Source: Roseiarcus sp963776665
GTDB taxonomy: Bacteria > Pseudomonadota > Alphaproteobacteria > Rhizobiales > Beijerinckiaceae
DNA: 64,000 bases
Direction of reading: 5' to 3'
Assembly: GCA_963776665.1 (NCBI GenBank)
Contig: CAVZNQ010000018.1
Span: 1 to 64,000, forward strand
This document shows positions 26,705 to 35,733 of the stretch, piece after piece. Position 1 is the stretch's first letter, and every line of letters begins with the position of its first letter. Under the pieces are notes generated by a model that saw only the letters and a list, made by a program, of their open reading frames with translations, was not told the DNA's origin and did no database searches. A program made the position numbers and the translations under genes.

Positions 26705-28009
26705 ATGCTGGCAGACAAGGATCGCATCTTCACCAACCTCTATGGGTTCGGCGACCGCAGCTTGAAGGGAGCACAGGCGCGCGGCAATTGGGACGGAACC
26801 AAGGCGATCATCGACAAGGGTCGCGACTGGATCATCACCGAAATGAAGGCCTCGGGCCTGCGCGGGCGCGGTGGCGCAGGCTTCCCGACCGGCCTTAAAT
26901 GGTCATTCATGCCCAAGACAGTCGATCCGAAGCGCCCGCACTACCTCGTCATCAATGCCGACGAATCCGAGCCGGGGACCTGCAAGGACCGGGAGATCAT
27001 GCGCAACGACCCGCACACGCTGGTCGAAGGCGCGTTGATCGCCTCGTTCGCTATGGGCGCTCATGCTTGCTACATCTACGTGCGTGGAGAGTATATTCAA
27101 GAGCGTGAGCGCCTCCAAGCCGCGGTCGACGAGGCCTACGACGCGCGACTGATCGGCAAAGACAATTTCCACGGCTGGCCGTTCGACCTCTACGTCCATC
27201 ACGGCGCGGGAGCGTACATCTGCGGCGAAGAGACGGCGATGCTCGAGTCGCTCGAGGGCAAGAAGGGCATGCCGCGCATGAAGCCGCCGTTCCCGGCCGG
27301 AATGGGGCTCTACGGCTCTCCGACAACGGTCAACAACGTCGAATCGATCGCCGTCGCGCCGACGATTCTGCGACGCGGCGCATCGTGGTTCACGAGTTTC
27401 GGCGCGCCCAACAATTTCGGCACCAAGGTCTTCTGTGTCTCCGGCCACGTCAACAAGCCATGCAACGTCGAGGAGGCCATGTCGATTCCGTTCCGCGAAC
27501 TGATCGACAAGCATTGCGGCGGCGTGCGCGGCGGCTGGGACAATCTGCTCGCCGTCATCCCCGGCGGAGCCTCGGTGCGCCTGGTTCCCGCAGCTCAGAT
27601 CATCGACTGTCCGATGGATTTTGACTCGCTCGCCAAGCTCAAGTCCGGCCTCGGCACCGCCGCGGCGATCGTGATGGACAAGTCGACCGACATCATCCGC
27701 GCCATCGCGCGCCTGTCCTATTTCTACAAGCACGAAAGCTGCGGGCAGTGCACGCCGTGCCGCGAAGGAGCGGGATGGATGTGGCGTGTCATGGAGCGGA
27801 TGGTTCAGGGCCGCGCGCAGAAGCGCGAAATTGATATGCTGCTCGACGTGACCAAGCAGGTCGAAGGCCATACGATCTGCGCCCTTGGGGATGCGGCGGC
27901 CTGGCCGATCCAGGGGCTAATCGCCCATTTCCGACCCGAGATCGAGCGGCGCATCGATCAATACGCGGCCAATCCGGCGAGCGAGCCTTTGCGGACAGCG
28001 GCAGAGTAG
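26705..28009 (+). CDS. nuoF: NADH-quinone oxidoreductase subunit F
   Basis: 51-kDa subunit that binds NADH, FMN and cluster N3. The 434-residue product has the FMN/NADH motifs GLRGRGGAGFPTGLKW and INADESEPGTCKDREIM, the stretch GAGAYICGEETAMLESLEG, and the cluster ligands SCGQCTPCREG with a later Cys in GHTICALGDAAAWP. Complete. It is followed, after only three bases, by the unrelated DUF3291 gene. Confidence 0.97.
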   Translation: MLADKDRIFTNLYGFGDRSLKGAQARGNWDGTKAIIDKGRDWIITEMKASGLRGRGGAGFPTGLKWSFMPKTVDPKRPHYLVINADESEPGTCKDREIMRNDPHTLVEGALIASFAMGAHACYIYVRGEYIQERERLQAAVDEAYDARLIGKDNFHGWPFDLYVHHGAGAYICGEETAMLESLEGKKGMPRMKPPFPAGMGLYGSPTTVNNVESIAVAPTILRRGASWFTSFGAPNNFGTKVFCVSGHVNKPCNVEEAMSIPFRELIDKHCGGVRGGWDNLLAVIPGGASVRLVPAAQIIDCPMDFDSLAKLKSGLGTAAAIVMDKSTDIIRAIARLSYFYKHESCGQCTPCREGAGWMWRVMERMVQGRAQKREIDMLLDVTKQVEGHTICALGDAAAWPIQGLIAHFRPEIERRIDQYAANPASEPLRTAAE

Positions 28010-28012
28010 CTC

Positions 28013-28480
28013 ATGACAAGTCATATCGCCCAGCTCAACATCGGCCGGTTCCGCTATCCGACGGACGATCCGCGCATGAGGGGGTTCATGGCGAACCTCG
28101 ATCGCGTCAACGCCCTGGCCGAGCGCAGCGAAGGATTCGTGTGGCGGCTTAAGGACGAGAGCAACAACGCTACCGCCATCCGGCCGGACGGCGATCCGAC
28201 AATGGCGGTCAACCTATCGGTATGGGAAAGCGTCGAAGCACTCGAGCGCTTTGTCTGGGCGACGGTCCATAAGCAGTTTTACAACCGCAAAGGCGACTGG
28301 TTCGAGAGGCTCGGAGCGCCGCATTTCGTGATGTGGCCTGTCGCCATTGGACACATTCCGGACCTCGCCGAGGCAATGGAGCGGCTCGAATATCTGACGG
28401 CGCGGGGCGATACCGACTTTGCCTTCGGCTGGAGCCACTTAGCGCACATCAAGCTGTGGGTGAGCCAGAAATGCGGGTGA
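28013..28480 (+). CDS. DUF3291 domain protein inside nuo operon
   Basis: A 155-residue soluble protein matching the DUF3291 family: HIAQLNIGRFRYPTDDPRM near the start, FVWRLKDESNNATAIRP, MAVNLSVWESVEALERFVW and FVMWPVAIGHIPDLAEAMER. The fold is expected to be a dimeric alpha/beta-barrel like antibiotic-biosynthesis monooxygenases, but no catalytic function is known. It starts three bases after nuoF and shares its strand, so it is almost certainly co-transcribed with complex I genes. A role in complex I assembly or in flavin/quinone chemistry is possible but only inferred from position. Confidence 0.85.
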   Translation: MTSHIAQLNIGRFRYPTDDPRMRGFMANLDRVNALAERSEGFVWRLKDESNNATAIRPDGDPTMAVNLSVWESVEALERFVWATVHKQFYNRKGDWFERLGAPHFVMWPVAIGHIPDLAEAMERLEYLTARGDTDFAFGWSHLAHIKLWVSQKCG

Positions 28481-28502
28481 CTCGGCGGACAGGAGCGACG
28501 CC

Positions 28503-28844
28503 ATGAGGATCGAGGGAGAGGCGCACCGATTGGAAGCGCACATGACCGACCTCGCCGGTTCGTCGTTCCACAAAGTCAATCTCTCGGGATCGCGTTTTCA
28601 CGACGTGAATCTCTCCGGGGGCGAATATCGGAACATAAACATGGCCGGTTGCGTCCTTGAAGACCTCAACATGTCGGGTTGGCGGGTCCACGACGCCAAC
28701 CTTGCTGGCCTCCGGATTGAAAAGGCCAATCTCGCCGGGGCGTCGATCGCGTCGGCGAATCTCGAGGGAATGACCATCGACGGCCTCTCGGTCACCGACC
28801 TTCTCGACTATTGGCGAGTCGGCCACGCCGCGAGAAGCGCATGA
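28503..28844 (+). CDS. Pentapeptide-repeat protein inside nuo operon
   Basis: A 113-residue protein made mostly of A(D/N)LxX-type pentapeptides (VNLSG, SRFHDVNLSG, NINMAG, LEDLNMSG, DANLAG, KANLAG, SANLEG), which fold as a right-handed quadrilateral beta-helix. The C-terminus has a short non-repeat helix (TDLLDYWRVG). About 12 repeat units are visible, too few for a DNA-gyrase mimic of Qnr length (over 200 residues). It overlaps the nuoG start by four bases (ATGA), so translation is coupled. Function unknown. Confidence 0.87.
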   Translation: MRIEGEAHRLEAHMTDLAGSSFHKVNLSGSRFHDVNLSGGEYRNINMAGCVLEDLNMSGWRVHDANLAGLRIEKANLAGASIASANLEGMTIDGLSVTDLLDYWRVGHAARSA

Positions 28845-30904
28845 GCAAGATCATCATCGACGGCAAGGAAATTGACGTTCCGGCCGAATATACCCTCCTC
28901 CAGGCTTGCGAGGCGGCAGGGGCGGAGGTGCCACGGTTTTGCTTCCACGAACGGCTTTCGATCGCCGGCAACTGCCGGATGTGCCTGGTGGAGGTGAAGG
29001 GCGGGCCGCCAAAGCCGACCGCCTCTTGCGCGATGGGAGTGAGGGACCTGCGTCCTGGCCCGAACGGCGAGCCGCCGGTCGTGTTCACCAATTCGCCGAT
29101 GGCGCGCAAGGCGCGCAAGGGGGTGATGGAGTTCCTTCTCATCAACCATCCGCTCGATTGTCCGATTTGCGACCAGGGCGGCGAATGCGATCTGCAGGAT
29201 CAGGCGATGGCGTATGGCGCGGACTCGTCGCGCTTCTCCGAAAACAAGCGCGCTGTCGACGACAAGTTCATCGGCCCTTTGATCAAGACTTCGATGAATC
29301 GCTGCATACAATGCACGCGTTGCGTGCGCTTCGTGACCGAAGTCGCCGGCGTTCCTGAACTCGGCGCGATCGGCCGGGGCGAGGACATGGAGATCACCTC
29401 CTATCTCGAGCGGGCGCTGACGTCCGAGCTGCAGGGCAACGCTGTCGATCTCTGTCCAGTCGGAGCCCTGACCTCGAAACCGACGGCGTTCCATGCCCGT
29501 CCGTGGGAATACGTCAAGACCGAGTCGGTCGACGTCATGGATGCGCTGGGCTCAGCGATCCGGGTCGATTCTCGCGGCCGTGAGATCGTGCGCATCCTGC
29601 CGCGCGTCAACGACGCGATCAACGAGGAATGGATCTCCGACAAGACGCGGCACATTGTCGACGGCCTCAAGACGCAGCGGCTTGACCGCCCTTATGTGCG
29701 CGTCGACGGTTCGCTCAGGCCTGCGAGCTGGGCGCAGGCTTTCGCCGCGGTCGCCGCCAAGGTCAAGGCGACATCGGCGTCCCGGATCGGCGCGATCATC
29801 GGCGATCTCGCGACGGTCGAGGAAATGTTCGCGCTTAAAACGCTGTTCGCCAAGCTCGGATCGCCTAACATCGACTGTCGTCAGGATGGCTCGAAGCTCC
29901 ACCCAAAATTCGGCCGAGCATCCTACCTATTCAATTCGACGATCGCCGGCATTGACCAGGCGGACGCGATCCTGATCATCGGCTCAAATCCGCGCCGCGA
30001 AGCGGCGGTGCTCAACGCGCGCATCCGCAAGCGCTGGCTTGCCGGCGGCGTCCTGACCGGGCTCGTCGGCGAAAAGGCGGATCTCACCTACAAATACAAT
30101 TACCTTGGCGCCGGGCCGGAATCGCTCGCCGCATTCGCCGATCACCCGCCGGCCGCCAAGACAAAGCCGATGTTCATTCTTGGAGCCGGCGCTCTCGCGA
30201 GACCCGACGGCGAAGCGGTACTTTCGCTCGCGGCCAAGGCGGCTCTGTCACTCGGCGTGGTGAAGGACGGATGGAACGGCTTCAATGTGCTGCAGAGCGC
30301 CGCCTCACGCGTCGGCGGCCTCGATCTCGGTCTGGTCCCAGGCGACGACGGGCTTGACGCGCCCTCGATGGTGAAGGCCGACGCCGTCGACGTGCTCGTC
30401 AATCTTGGCGCCGACGAGATCGAAATTGAGCCGGGCGCTTTCGTGGTCTACATCGGGACGCATGGCGATCGCGGAGCCCATAGGGCCGACGTTATCCTTC
30501 CGGGCGCAGCCTACGCCGAGAAGACCGGTATCTACGTCAACACCGAGGGGCGGCCGCAGTTCGCCGAGCGCGCGGTGTTTCCGCCCGGGGACGCGCGCGA
30601 GGACTGGTCGATCCTGCGCGCGCTTTCCGATCCGATCGGCGCGCGGCTACCGTTCGACTCTCTCACCCAGTTGCGCTCTGCTCTCGCCTTCGCCTACCCC
30701 TCTCTGGTGCGCTTCGACGCTGTCGCGCCGGCGGATGCTGGCGTCTTCAGCCAACTTGCCGCGCTCGGCGGCGCGATCGACAAATCTCCGTTCGTTCCGG
30801 CCGTTGCCGACTTTTACCTGACCAATCCTATCGCGCGCGCCTCCCGCGTCATGGCCGAATGTTCGGCCTTGGGACGGAGCGTTCAGCGCGAAGCGGCGGA
30901 ATAG
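28841..30904 (+). CDS. nuoG: NADH-quinone oxidoreductase subunit G
   Basis: 75-kDa subunit with clusters N1b, N4 and N5 and a molybdopterin-oxidoreductase-like fold. The 687-residue product has the 2Fe-2S domain (VPRFCFHERLSIAGNCRMC), the His-Cys3 motif (HPLDCPICDQGGECDLQD), the 4Fe-4S ligands (MNRCIQCTRCVRFVTE, LCPVGALTSKP) and the C-terminal FdhF-like part with VILPGAAYAEKTGIYVNTEG. The usual extra N7 cysteines of some bacteria are not obvious. The start at 28841 overlaps the pentapeptide gene. Confidence 0.96.
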   Translation: MSKIIIDGKEIDVPAEYTLLQACEAAGAEVPRFCFHERLSIAGNCRMCLVEVKGGPPKPTASCAMGVRDLRPGPNGEPPVVFTNSPMARKARKGVMEFLLINHPLDCPICDQGGECDLQDQAMAYGADSSRFSENKRAVDDKFIGPLIKTSMNRCIQCTRCVRFVTEVAGVPELGAIGRGEDMEITSYLERALTSELQGNAVDLCPVGALTSKPTAFHARPWEYVKTESVDVMDALGSAIRVDSRGREIVRILPRVNDAINEEWISDKTRHIVDGLKTQRLDRPYVRVDGSLRPASWAQAFAAVAAKVKATSASRIGAIIGDLATVEEMFALKTLFAKLGSPNIDCRQDGSKLHPKFGRASYLFNSTIAGIDQADAILIIGSNPRREAAVLNARIRKRWLAGGVLTGLVGEKADLTYKYNYLGAGPESLAAFADHPPAAKTKPMFILGAGALARPDGEAVLSLAAKAALSLGVVKDGWNGFNVLQSAASRVGGLDLGLVPGDDGLDAPSMVKADAVDVLVNLGADEIEIEPGAFVVYIGTHGDRGAHRADVILPGAAYAEKTGIYVNTEGRPQFAERAVFPPGDAREDWSILRALSDPIGARLPFDSLTQLRSALAFAYPSLVRFDAVAPADAGVFSQLAALGGAIDKSPFVPAVADFYLTNPIARASRVMAECSALGRSVQREAAE

Positions 30905-30916
30905 GGCGATTTCGCC

Positions 30917-32092
30917 ATGAGCAGTGCAACACCATCCCGCTCAGCCTCCCCGTCCTGGGGACCGATTATCGGCATTGGCGCTGTCTTCGTCGTCGTGATC
31001 GTCGCCGCGCTTTGGCTTCTGATCAGGAGCGGCGCGATGGCCGAAATCGGCGATTGGATGCACGAGAGCGACGCCGGCTCGCTGCTCAGGCACGTGCTCG
31101 AGAGCCTGCTGCTTCTGGTATGTCTTCTTCTCTCGACCGCGGCGCTGATCTACATCGAACGCAAAATCTGGGGTTCGGTACAGATGCGTCGCGGGCCCAA
31201 CGTGGTCGGACCCTGGGGCGTTCTGCAGCCATTCGCCGACTTCTTCAAGTTCATACTGAAGGAGCCCGTCATTCCTGCAGGCGCCAACAAGGGCGTGTTT
31301 GTGCTTGCGCCCCTGGTCTCGGTGGTGCTGGCGATGTCCGCTTGGGCGGTTATTCCTGTCGCCGACGGCTGGTCAGTCAGCAACATCAACGTCGGGCTCC
31401 TCTATCTCTTCGCCATCTCCTCATTGGGCGTCTACGGCATCATCATGGCCGGCTGGGCTTCCAATTCGAAGTATCCGCTGATGTCAGCGCTGCGCGCGGC
31501 GGCGCAAATGGTGTCTTACGAAGTTTCGATTGGCTTTGTCATTGTCACGGTGGTGATGTGCGCCGGTTCAACGAACCTGTCGGAGATCGTGCGGTCACAA
31601 GACACGCGATTGGGCATCTTGGGCTGGTACTGGTTGCCGCTATTGCCGATGTTCGTCATCTTCTTCATATCGGCGCTCGCAGAGACGAATTGGCCTCCGT
31701 TCGATCTGACCGAGGCGGAATCCGAACTCGTCGCCGGCTATTCGGTCGAATATTCGGCTTCGCTCTTCCTGCTTCAGTTCCTCACCGAGCTGGTTGCGGT
31801 TTTGACCATGTCGGCGCTGACGGCCGTGTTGTTCCTGGGCGGATGGCTGTCGCCCCTGCCGTTCCCTCCCTTCACCTGGGTGCCGGGCCTCATTTGGTTC
31901 CTTATCAAGGCATGGTCAGTGGTGTTCATGTTCTCGATGGTTAAGGCGTTCGTGCCGCGCTATCGTTACGATCAATTGATGCGGCTCGGATGGAAGGTGT
32001 TCCTGCCGATCTCGCTGGTGATGGTGGTGGTTGTGGCCTTCGTACTCGAATTCACCGGTCTCGGCGCGAACGGCTCAGGGCCTCTCGGCTGA
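30917..32092 (+). CDS. nuoH: NADH-quinone oxidoreductase subunit H
   Basis: Membrane subunit that forms the quinone tunnel and joins peripheral and membrane arms. The 391-residue product has at least eight hydrophobic helices. Conserved loops are IYIERKIWGSVQMRRGPNVV, WASNSKYPLMSALRAAAQMV, the acidic ETNWPPFDLTEAESELVAGY and the C-terminal RYRYDQLMRLGWKVFLP. The N-terminus is about 40 residues longer than the minimal subunit (SSATPSRSASPSWGPIIGIG), so an internal start is possible. Confidence 0.95.
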   Translation: MSSATPSRSASPSWGPIIGIGAVFVVVIVAALWLLIRSGAMAEIGDWMHESDAGSLLRHVLESLLLLVCLLLSTAALIYIERKIWGSVQMRRGPNVVGPWGVLQPFADFFKFILKEPVIPAGANKGVFVLAPLVSVVLAMSAWAVIPVADGWSVSNINVGLLYLFAISSLGVYGIIMAGWASNSKYPLMSALRAAAQMVSYEVSIGFVIVTVVMCAGSTNLSEIVRSQDTRLGILGWYWLPLLPMFVIFFISALAETNWPPFDLTEAESELVAGYSVEYSASLFLLQFLTELVAVLTMSALTAVLFLGGWLSPLPFPPFTWVPGLIWFLIKAWSVVFMFSMVKAFVPRYRYDQLMRLGWKVFLPISLVMVVVVAFVLEFTGLGANGSGPLG

Positions 32093-32109
32093 GGGAGGAG
32101 AGGAAGTCC

Positions 32110-32604
32110 ATGGCTCTCAGGCTCGCTCAATCCGCCCGTTCGCTGTTCCTCGGCGAGTTCTTTGCGGCGCTTACGCTGTCGGTTCGCTACATGTTCAGGC
32201 CGAAAGCGACGTTGAACTATCCGCATGAAAAGACGCCGCTGAGCCCACGCTTCCGCGGCGAGCACGCGCTCCGCCGCTATCCCAACGGCGAAGAGCGCTG
32301 TATAGCCTGCAAGTTGTGCGAGGCGATCTGTCCAGCCCAGGCGATCACGATCGAGGCGGGACCGCGACGCAATGACGGCACCCGGCGTACGACTCGCTAC
32401 GACATCGACATGGTCAAGTGCATATACTGCGGCATGTGCCAGGAAGCCTGCCCGGTCGACGCGATCGTCGAAGGACCGAATTTCGAATTCGCGACCGAGA
32501 CGCGCGAGGAACTTTACTACGACAAGCAACGATTGCTGGCCAACGGCGATCGCTGGGAGCGGGAATTGGCGCGCAACATCGCTCTCGACGCGCCGTATCG
32601 ATAA
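32110..32604 (+). CDS. nuoI: NADH-quinone oxidoreductase subunit I
   Basis: Ferredoxin-like subunit with two 4Fe-4S clusters (N6a, N6b). The 164-residue product has the two ligand sets CIACKLCEAICPAQAITIEA and CIYCGMCQEACPVDAIVEG, preceded by the membrane-contact segment YMFRPKATLNYPHEK. The start at 32110 (MALRLAQSARS) follows GGAGGAGAGGAAG. About 200 bases without a gene separate it from nuoJ, the largest gap in the operon. Confidence 0.96.
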   Translation: MALRLAQSARSLFLGEFFAALTLSVRYMFRPKATLNYPHEKTPLSPRFRGEHALRRYPNGEERCIACKLCEAICPAQAITIEAGPRRNDGTRRTTRYDIDMVKCIYCGMCQEACPVDAIVEGPNFEFATETREELYYDKQRLLANGDRWERELARNIALDAPYR

Positions 32605-32802
32605 CGACCTTCTTCTTTCGCGGGGGGAAGGATGCCGGCCATGGCCCGTTGAAAGACGGACGTCGCCGGCGGGCGCCTTTTTGCTGGCCGGACGAGAAGT
32701 CCGCGCCGCTGCGGGCGCACGGGCAATACGGCGCTCCGCGTCGATCCTTCGCCCCCAATGGGGGAGGGGTCGGGGCGAGCGGCTTTTGACGAGAGGCGGG
32801 CG

Positions 32803-33405
32803 ATGCAGGCCGATGCTCTGTTCTTCTGGATCTTTGCGAGTGTCCTTGTGGTGTCGGCCTTCGCCGTCATCATGGCCAAGAACCCTGTCCATTCGGTCCT
32901 GTTCCTCATCCTGTCCTTTGTCTGCGCGGCCGGCTTGTTCCTGTTGATGGGCGCTGAGTTCCTCGCAATGATCCTGATCATCGTCTATGTCGGCGCAGTC
33001 GCGGTGCTGTTCCTGTTCGTCGTCATGCTGCTCGATGTGGATTTCGCCCGGCTGAGGCAGGGCTTCGTCGAATATCTGCCGCAGGGGTTGCTGATCGCGT
33101 TGGTGGTCGGGATCGAGCTCATCTACGTCGTCTCCGGCCTTGGTCCTTCGTCCAGGGCCGCCGCGGCGGCCACTCCTGCGGGTACGCTCAGCAACACCGC
33201 CGCGCTCGGTGAAGTGCTTTACACCCGCTACTTCTATTTTTTTCAGGCGTCAGGAATGATCCTGCTCACCGCGATGATCGGCGCGATCGTTCTAACCCTC
33301 CACCACAAGCCGGGCGTCAAGCGGCAAGACGTCGGCAGTCAGGTGTCGCGCACCCCCGAAACCGCAGTCGAGGTGCGCAAGGTGTCCTCGCGCGCGGGCA
33401 TATGA
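32803..33405 (+). CDS. nuoJ: NADH-quinone oxidoreductase subunit J
   Basis: Membrane subunit (ND6 equivalent) whose pi-bulge helix couples redox to proton pumping. The 200-residue product has five hydrophobic helices, including FLLMGAEFLAMILIIVYVGA with its conserved Glu and Tyr, then AVLFLFVVMLLDVDF. The polar tail (QDVGSQVSRTPETAVEVRK) is normal. The upstream 200 bases are non-coding; the start at 32803 is chosen from the conserved ADALFFWIFASVLV N-terminus. Confidence 0.95.
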   Translation: MQADALFFWIFASVLVVSAFAVIMAKNPVHSVLFLILSFVCAAGLFLLMGAEFLAMILIIVYVGAVAVLFLFVVMLLDVDFARLRQGFVEYLPQGLLIALVVGIELIYVVSGLGPSSRAAAAATPAGTLSNTAALGEVLYTRYFYFFQASGMILLTAMIGAIVLTLHHKPGVKRQDVGSQVSRTPETAVEVRKVSSRAGI

Positions 33406-33417
33406 AGGACTACGGGC

Positions 33418-33726
33418 ATGGGAATCGGCCTCTCCAACTATCTCGCCCTCGCCGCAATCGTGTTCACCATCGGCATCGCGGGGATCATTCTCAACCACAA
33501 GAACATCATCATCATCCTGATGTCCGTTGAGCTCATTCTTCTGTCGGTCAACATCAACCTTGTCGCCTTTTCGACCTATTCGGGCGATCTGACCGGCCAG
33601 GCTTTCGCGCTGTTCATCCTCACGGTCGCCGCGGCGGAGTCGGCGATCGGCCTTGCGATCCTGGTGGCCTACTATCGAAATCGCGGTTCGATCGCGGTCG
33701 AAGACATCAATTCGCTGAAGGGCTGA
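33418..33726 (+). CDS. nuoK: NADH-quinone oxidoreductase subunit K
   Basis: Small membrane subunit (ND4L equivalent) on the proton path. 102 residues, three helices. The two functional glutamates lie in IIIILMSVELILLSVNINLV and FALFILTVAAAESAIGLAIL. Normal length; 12 bases after nuoJ. Confidence 0.96.
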   Translation: MGIGLSNYLALAAIVFTIGIAGIILNHKNIIIILMSVELILLSVNINLVAFSTYSGDLTGQAFALFILTVAAAESAIGLAILVAYYRNRGSIAVEDINSLKG

Positions 33727-33735
33727 GCCGGAGTC

Positions 33736-35733
33736 ATGTACGAACTCATCGTCTTCCTGCCGTTACTCGGCTTCCTGATCGCCGGCATTTTCGGACGGTG
33801 GGTCGGCGCGCGCGGCGCCGAATATGTCACGACTACCCTGCTCGGCGTTTCCTTCGTTCTCTCGTGGATCGCGTTCGTCATGGTCGCCGGCGGAACGGAC
33901 GCTCACGTTCTGCTCGGCAATTGGTTCACCTCCGGCAAGGTCGTCGCTACCTGGGCTTTGCGCATCGACACGCTGACCGCGGTCATGCTGGTCGTGGTCA
34001 CGACGGTGTCGTTCCTCGTCCACGTCTACTCCATCGGCTACATGGCGGACGACCCGTCGCGACCGCGATTTTTCGCTTACCTTTCGCTCTTCACCTTCGC
34101 CATGCTGATGCTGGTGACGTCGGACAATCTGGTGCAGCTCTTCTTCGGCTGGGAGGGCGTGGGCCTCATGTCCTACCTGCTGGTAGGCTTCTGGTACGAA
34201 CGGCCCTCAGCCAACGCTGCGGCGATCAAGGCCTTTGTCGTCAATCGAGTTGGCGATTTCGGCTTTTCGCTCGGCATTTTCCTCACCTTCTATCTCACCG
34301 GTTCAATCGCCTTCGATCAGGTGTTCGCCGCAGCGCCCGGCCTTGTCGGCAAGACGGTGCATTTCGTCGGCTTCGATTGGGACGCGCTGACGCTCGCCTG
34401 CCTTCTCCTGTTCATGGGCGCGATGGGCAAGTCGGCGCAGTTCCTGTTGCACACGTGGCTTCCGGACGCGATGGAGGGGCCGACGCCGGTCTCGGCCCTG
34501 ATTCATGCGGCGACCATGGTGACGGCGGGCGTGTTCATGGTCGCGCGGCTCTCGCCGCTGTTCGAATTATCGCCGACCGCGCTAAGCGTCGTCACCATCG
34601 TTGGCGGGACGACGGCCTTCTTCGCCGCCACCATCGCCGGGGTTCAGATGGACATCAAGAAGGTCGTCGCGTATTCGACCTGTTCGCAGCTCGGCTACAT
34701 GTTCGTCGGCCTCGGCGTCGGGGGCTACAGCCTCGGCATTTTCCACCTGTTCACCCACGCTTTCTTTAAGGGCCTCTTGTTCCTTTGCTGCGGCTCGGTG
34801 ATCACCGCGATGCACCACGAGCAGGACATGCGCGCGATGGGTGGGCTTCGAAAGGAGCTGCCTGTCACCTTCTGGACGATGATGGCCGGCGCGCTGGCGC
34901 TGAGCGCCGTCGGGATCCCATTCACGCCGATCGGCTTCGCCGGGTTTGTGTCGAAAGACCCGATCATCGAGGCGGCTTTCGTCTCTCATCGCTTCGGCGC
35001 GACGTACGCGTTCTTATGCGCCGACATCGCGGCCGGATTGACCGCTTTCTACACTTGGCGCCTCATGTTCATGACTTTTTTCGGCAAGCGCGGCGACTGG
35101 TCAGCCAGCCTGCCGTCCGCGCACGACGAGCATGATCACGGTGATCATGGTCACGGCGATCATCCGGTGCACGAATCCCCACTGGTCATGCTGGTCCCAC
35201 TCGCAGTGCTGGCCCTCGGCGCGACTTTCGCCGGCTCAGCCTTCCGCTATCTTTTCATCGGCGGCGGCCACGACGGGTTCTGGCGCAGTTCCCTGTTCCT
35301 CGGCCAGGAGAACCACATCCTCGAGGAGATGGAGCACGCGCCGGCGCTGATCTCGCTGTCGCCGAGCCTGTTCATGCTGGGCGGCGTTGCGATCGCCTAT
35401 TACATGTACCTCGTCGACCGCACCGCGCCGGCGCGGCTCGCGAACGCGTTCCCCGCCGTCTACCGCTTCCTGCTCCACAAGTGGTATTTCGACGAGCTCT
35501 ATGACTTCCTGTTCGTCCGACCTGCCTTCGCCATCGGCCGGGCGTTCTGGAAGGGCGGCGACGGCGCGATCATCGACGGGCTTGGGCCGGACGGCGTCTC
35601 GGCGCGCGTTCTCGATGTCGCCCGCAGCGCTGTGCGTCTGCAGACGGGCTACGTCTACCACTACGCTTTTGCGATGCTTATCGGCGCGGCCGCGCTGACG
35701 ACCTGGTATCTGTTCAACGGGGCCATGCGATGA
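33736..35733 (+). CDS. nuoL: NADH-quinone oxidoreductase subunit L
   Basis: Distal antiporter-like proton-pumping subunit with the long lateral helix. 665 residues, about 15 membrane helices. Conserved motifs are FFGWEGVGLMSYLLVGFWYE, FLLHTWLPDAMEGPTPVSAL, IHAATMVTAGVFMVAR and STCSQLGYMFVGLGVG. A cytoplasmic or periplasmic loop near residues 463-480 is a histidine/aspartate run (HDEHDHGDHGHGDHPVHE). It ends with the HL helix and overlaps nuoM by four bases. Confidence 0.96.
   Translation: MYELIVFLPLLGFLIAGIFGRWVGARGAEYVTTTLLGVSFVLSWIAFVMVAGGTDAHVLLGNWFTSGKVVATWALRIDTLTAVMLVVVTTVSFLVHVYSIGYMADDPSRPRFFAYLSLFTFAMLMLVTSDNLVQLFFGWEGVGLMSYLLVGFWYERPSANAAAIKAFVVNRVGDFGFSLGIFLTFYLTGSIAFDQVFAAAPGLVGKTVHFVGFDWDALTLACLLLFMGAMGKSAQFLLHTWLPDAMEGPTPVSALIHAATMVTAGVFMVARLSPLFELSPTALSVVTIVGGTTAFFAATIAGVQMDIKKVVAYSTCSQLGYMFVGLGVGGYSLGIFHLFTHAFFKGLLFLCCGSVITAMHHEQDMRAMGGLRKELPVTFWTMMAGALALSAVGIPFTPIGFAGFVSKDPIIEAAFVSHRFGATYAFLCADIAAGLTAFYTWRLMFMTFFGKRGDWSASLPSAHDEHDHGDHGHGDHPVHESPLVMLVPLAVLALGATFAGSAFRYLFIGGGHDGFWRSSLFLGQENHILEEMEHAPALISLSPSLFMLGGVAIAYYMYLVDRTAPARLANAFPAVYRFLLHKWYFDELYDFLFVRPAFAIGRAFWKGGDGAIIDGLGPDGVSARVLDVARSAVRLQTGYVYHYAFAMLIGAAALTTWYLFNGAMR

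Noticed and set aside
28503..28844. Pentapeptide protein as a gyrase-protecting Qnr
   Set aside because: It is about half the length of Qnr-type proteins and lacks their extended loops; only the repeat fold can be claimed.
32605..32802. Possible extra gene between nuoI and nuoJ
   Set aside because: Frames there are short, have no start with a ribosome site and look like G-rich spacer.
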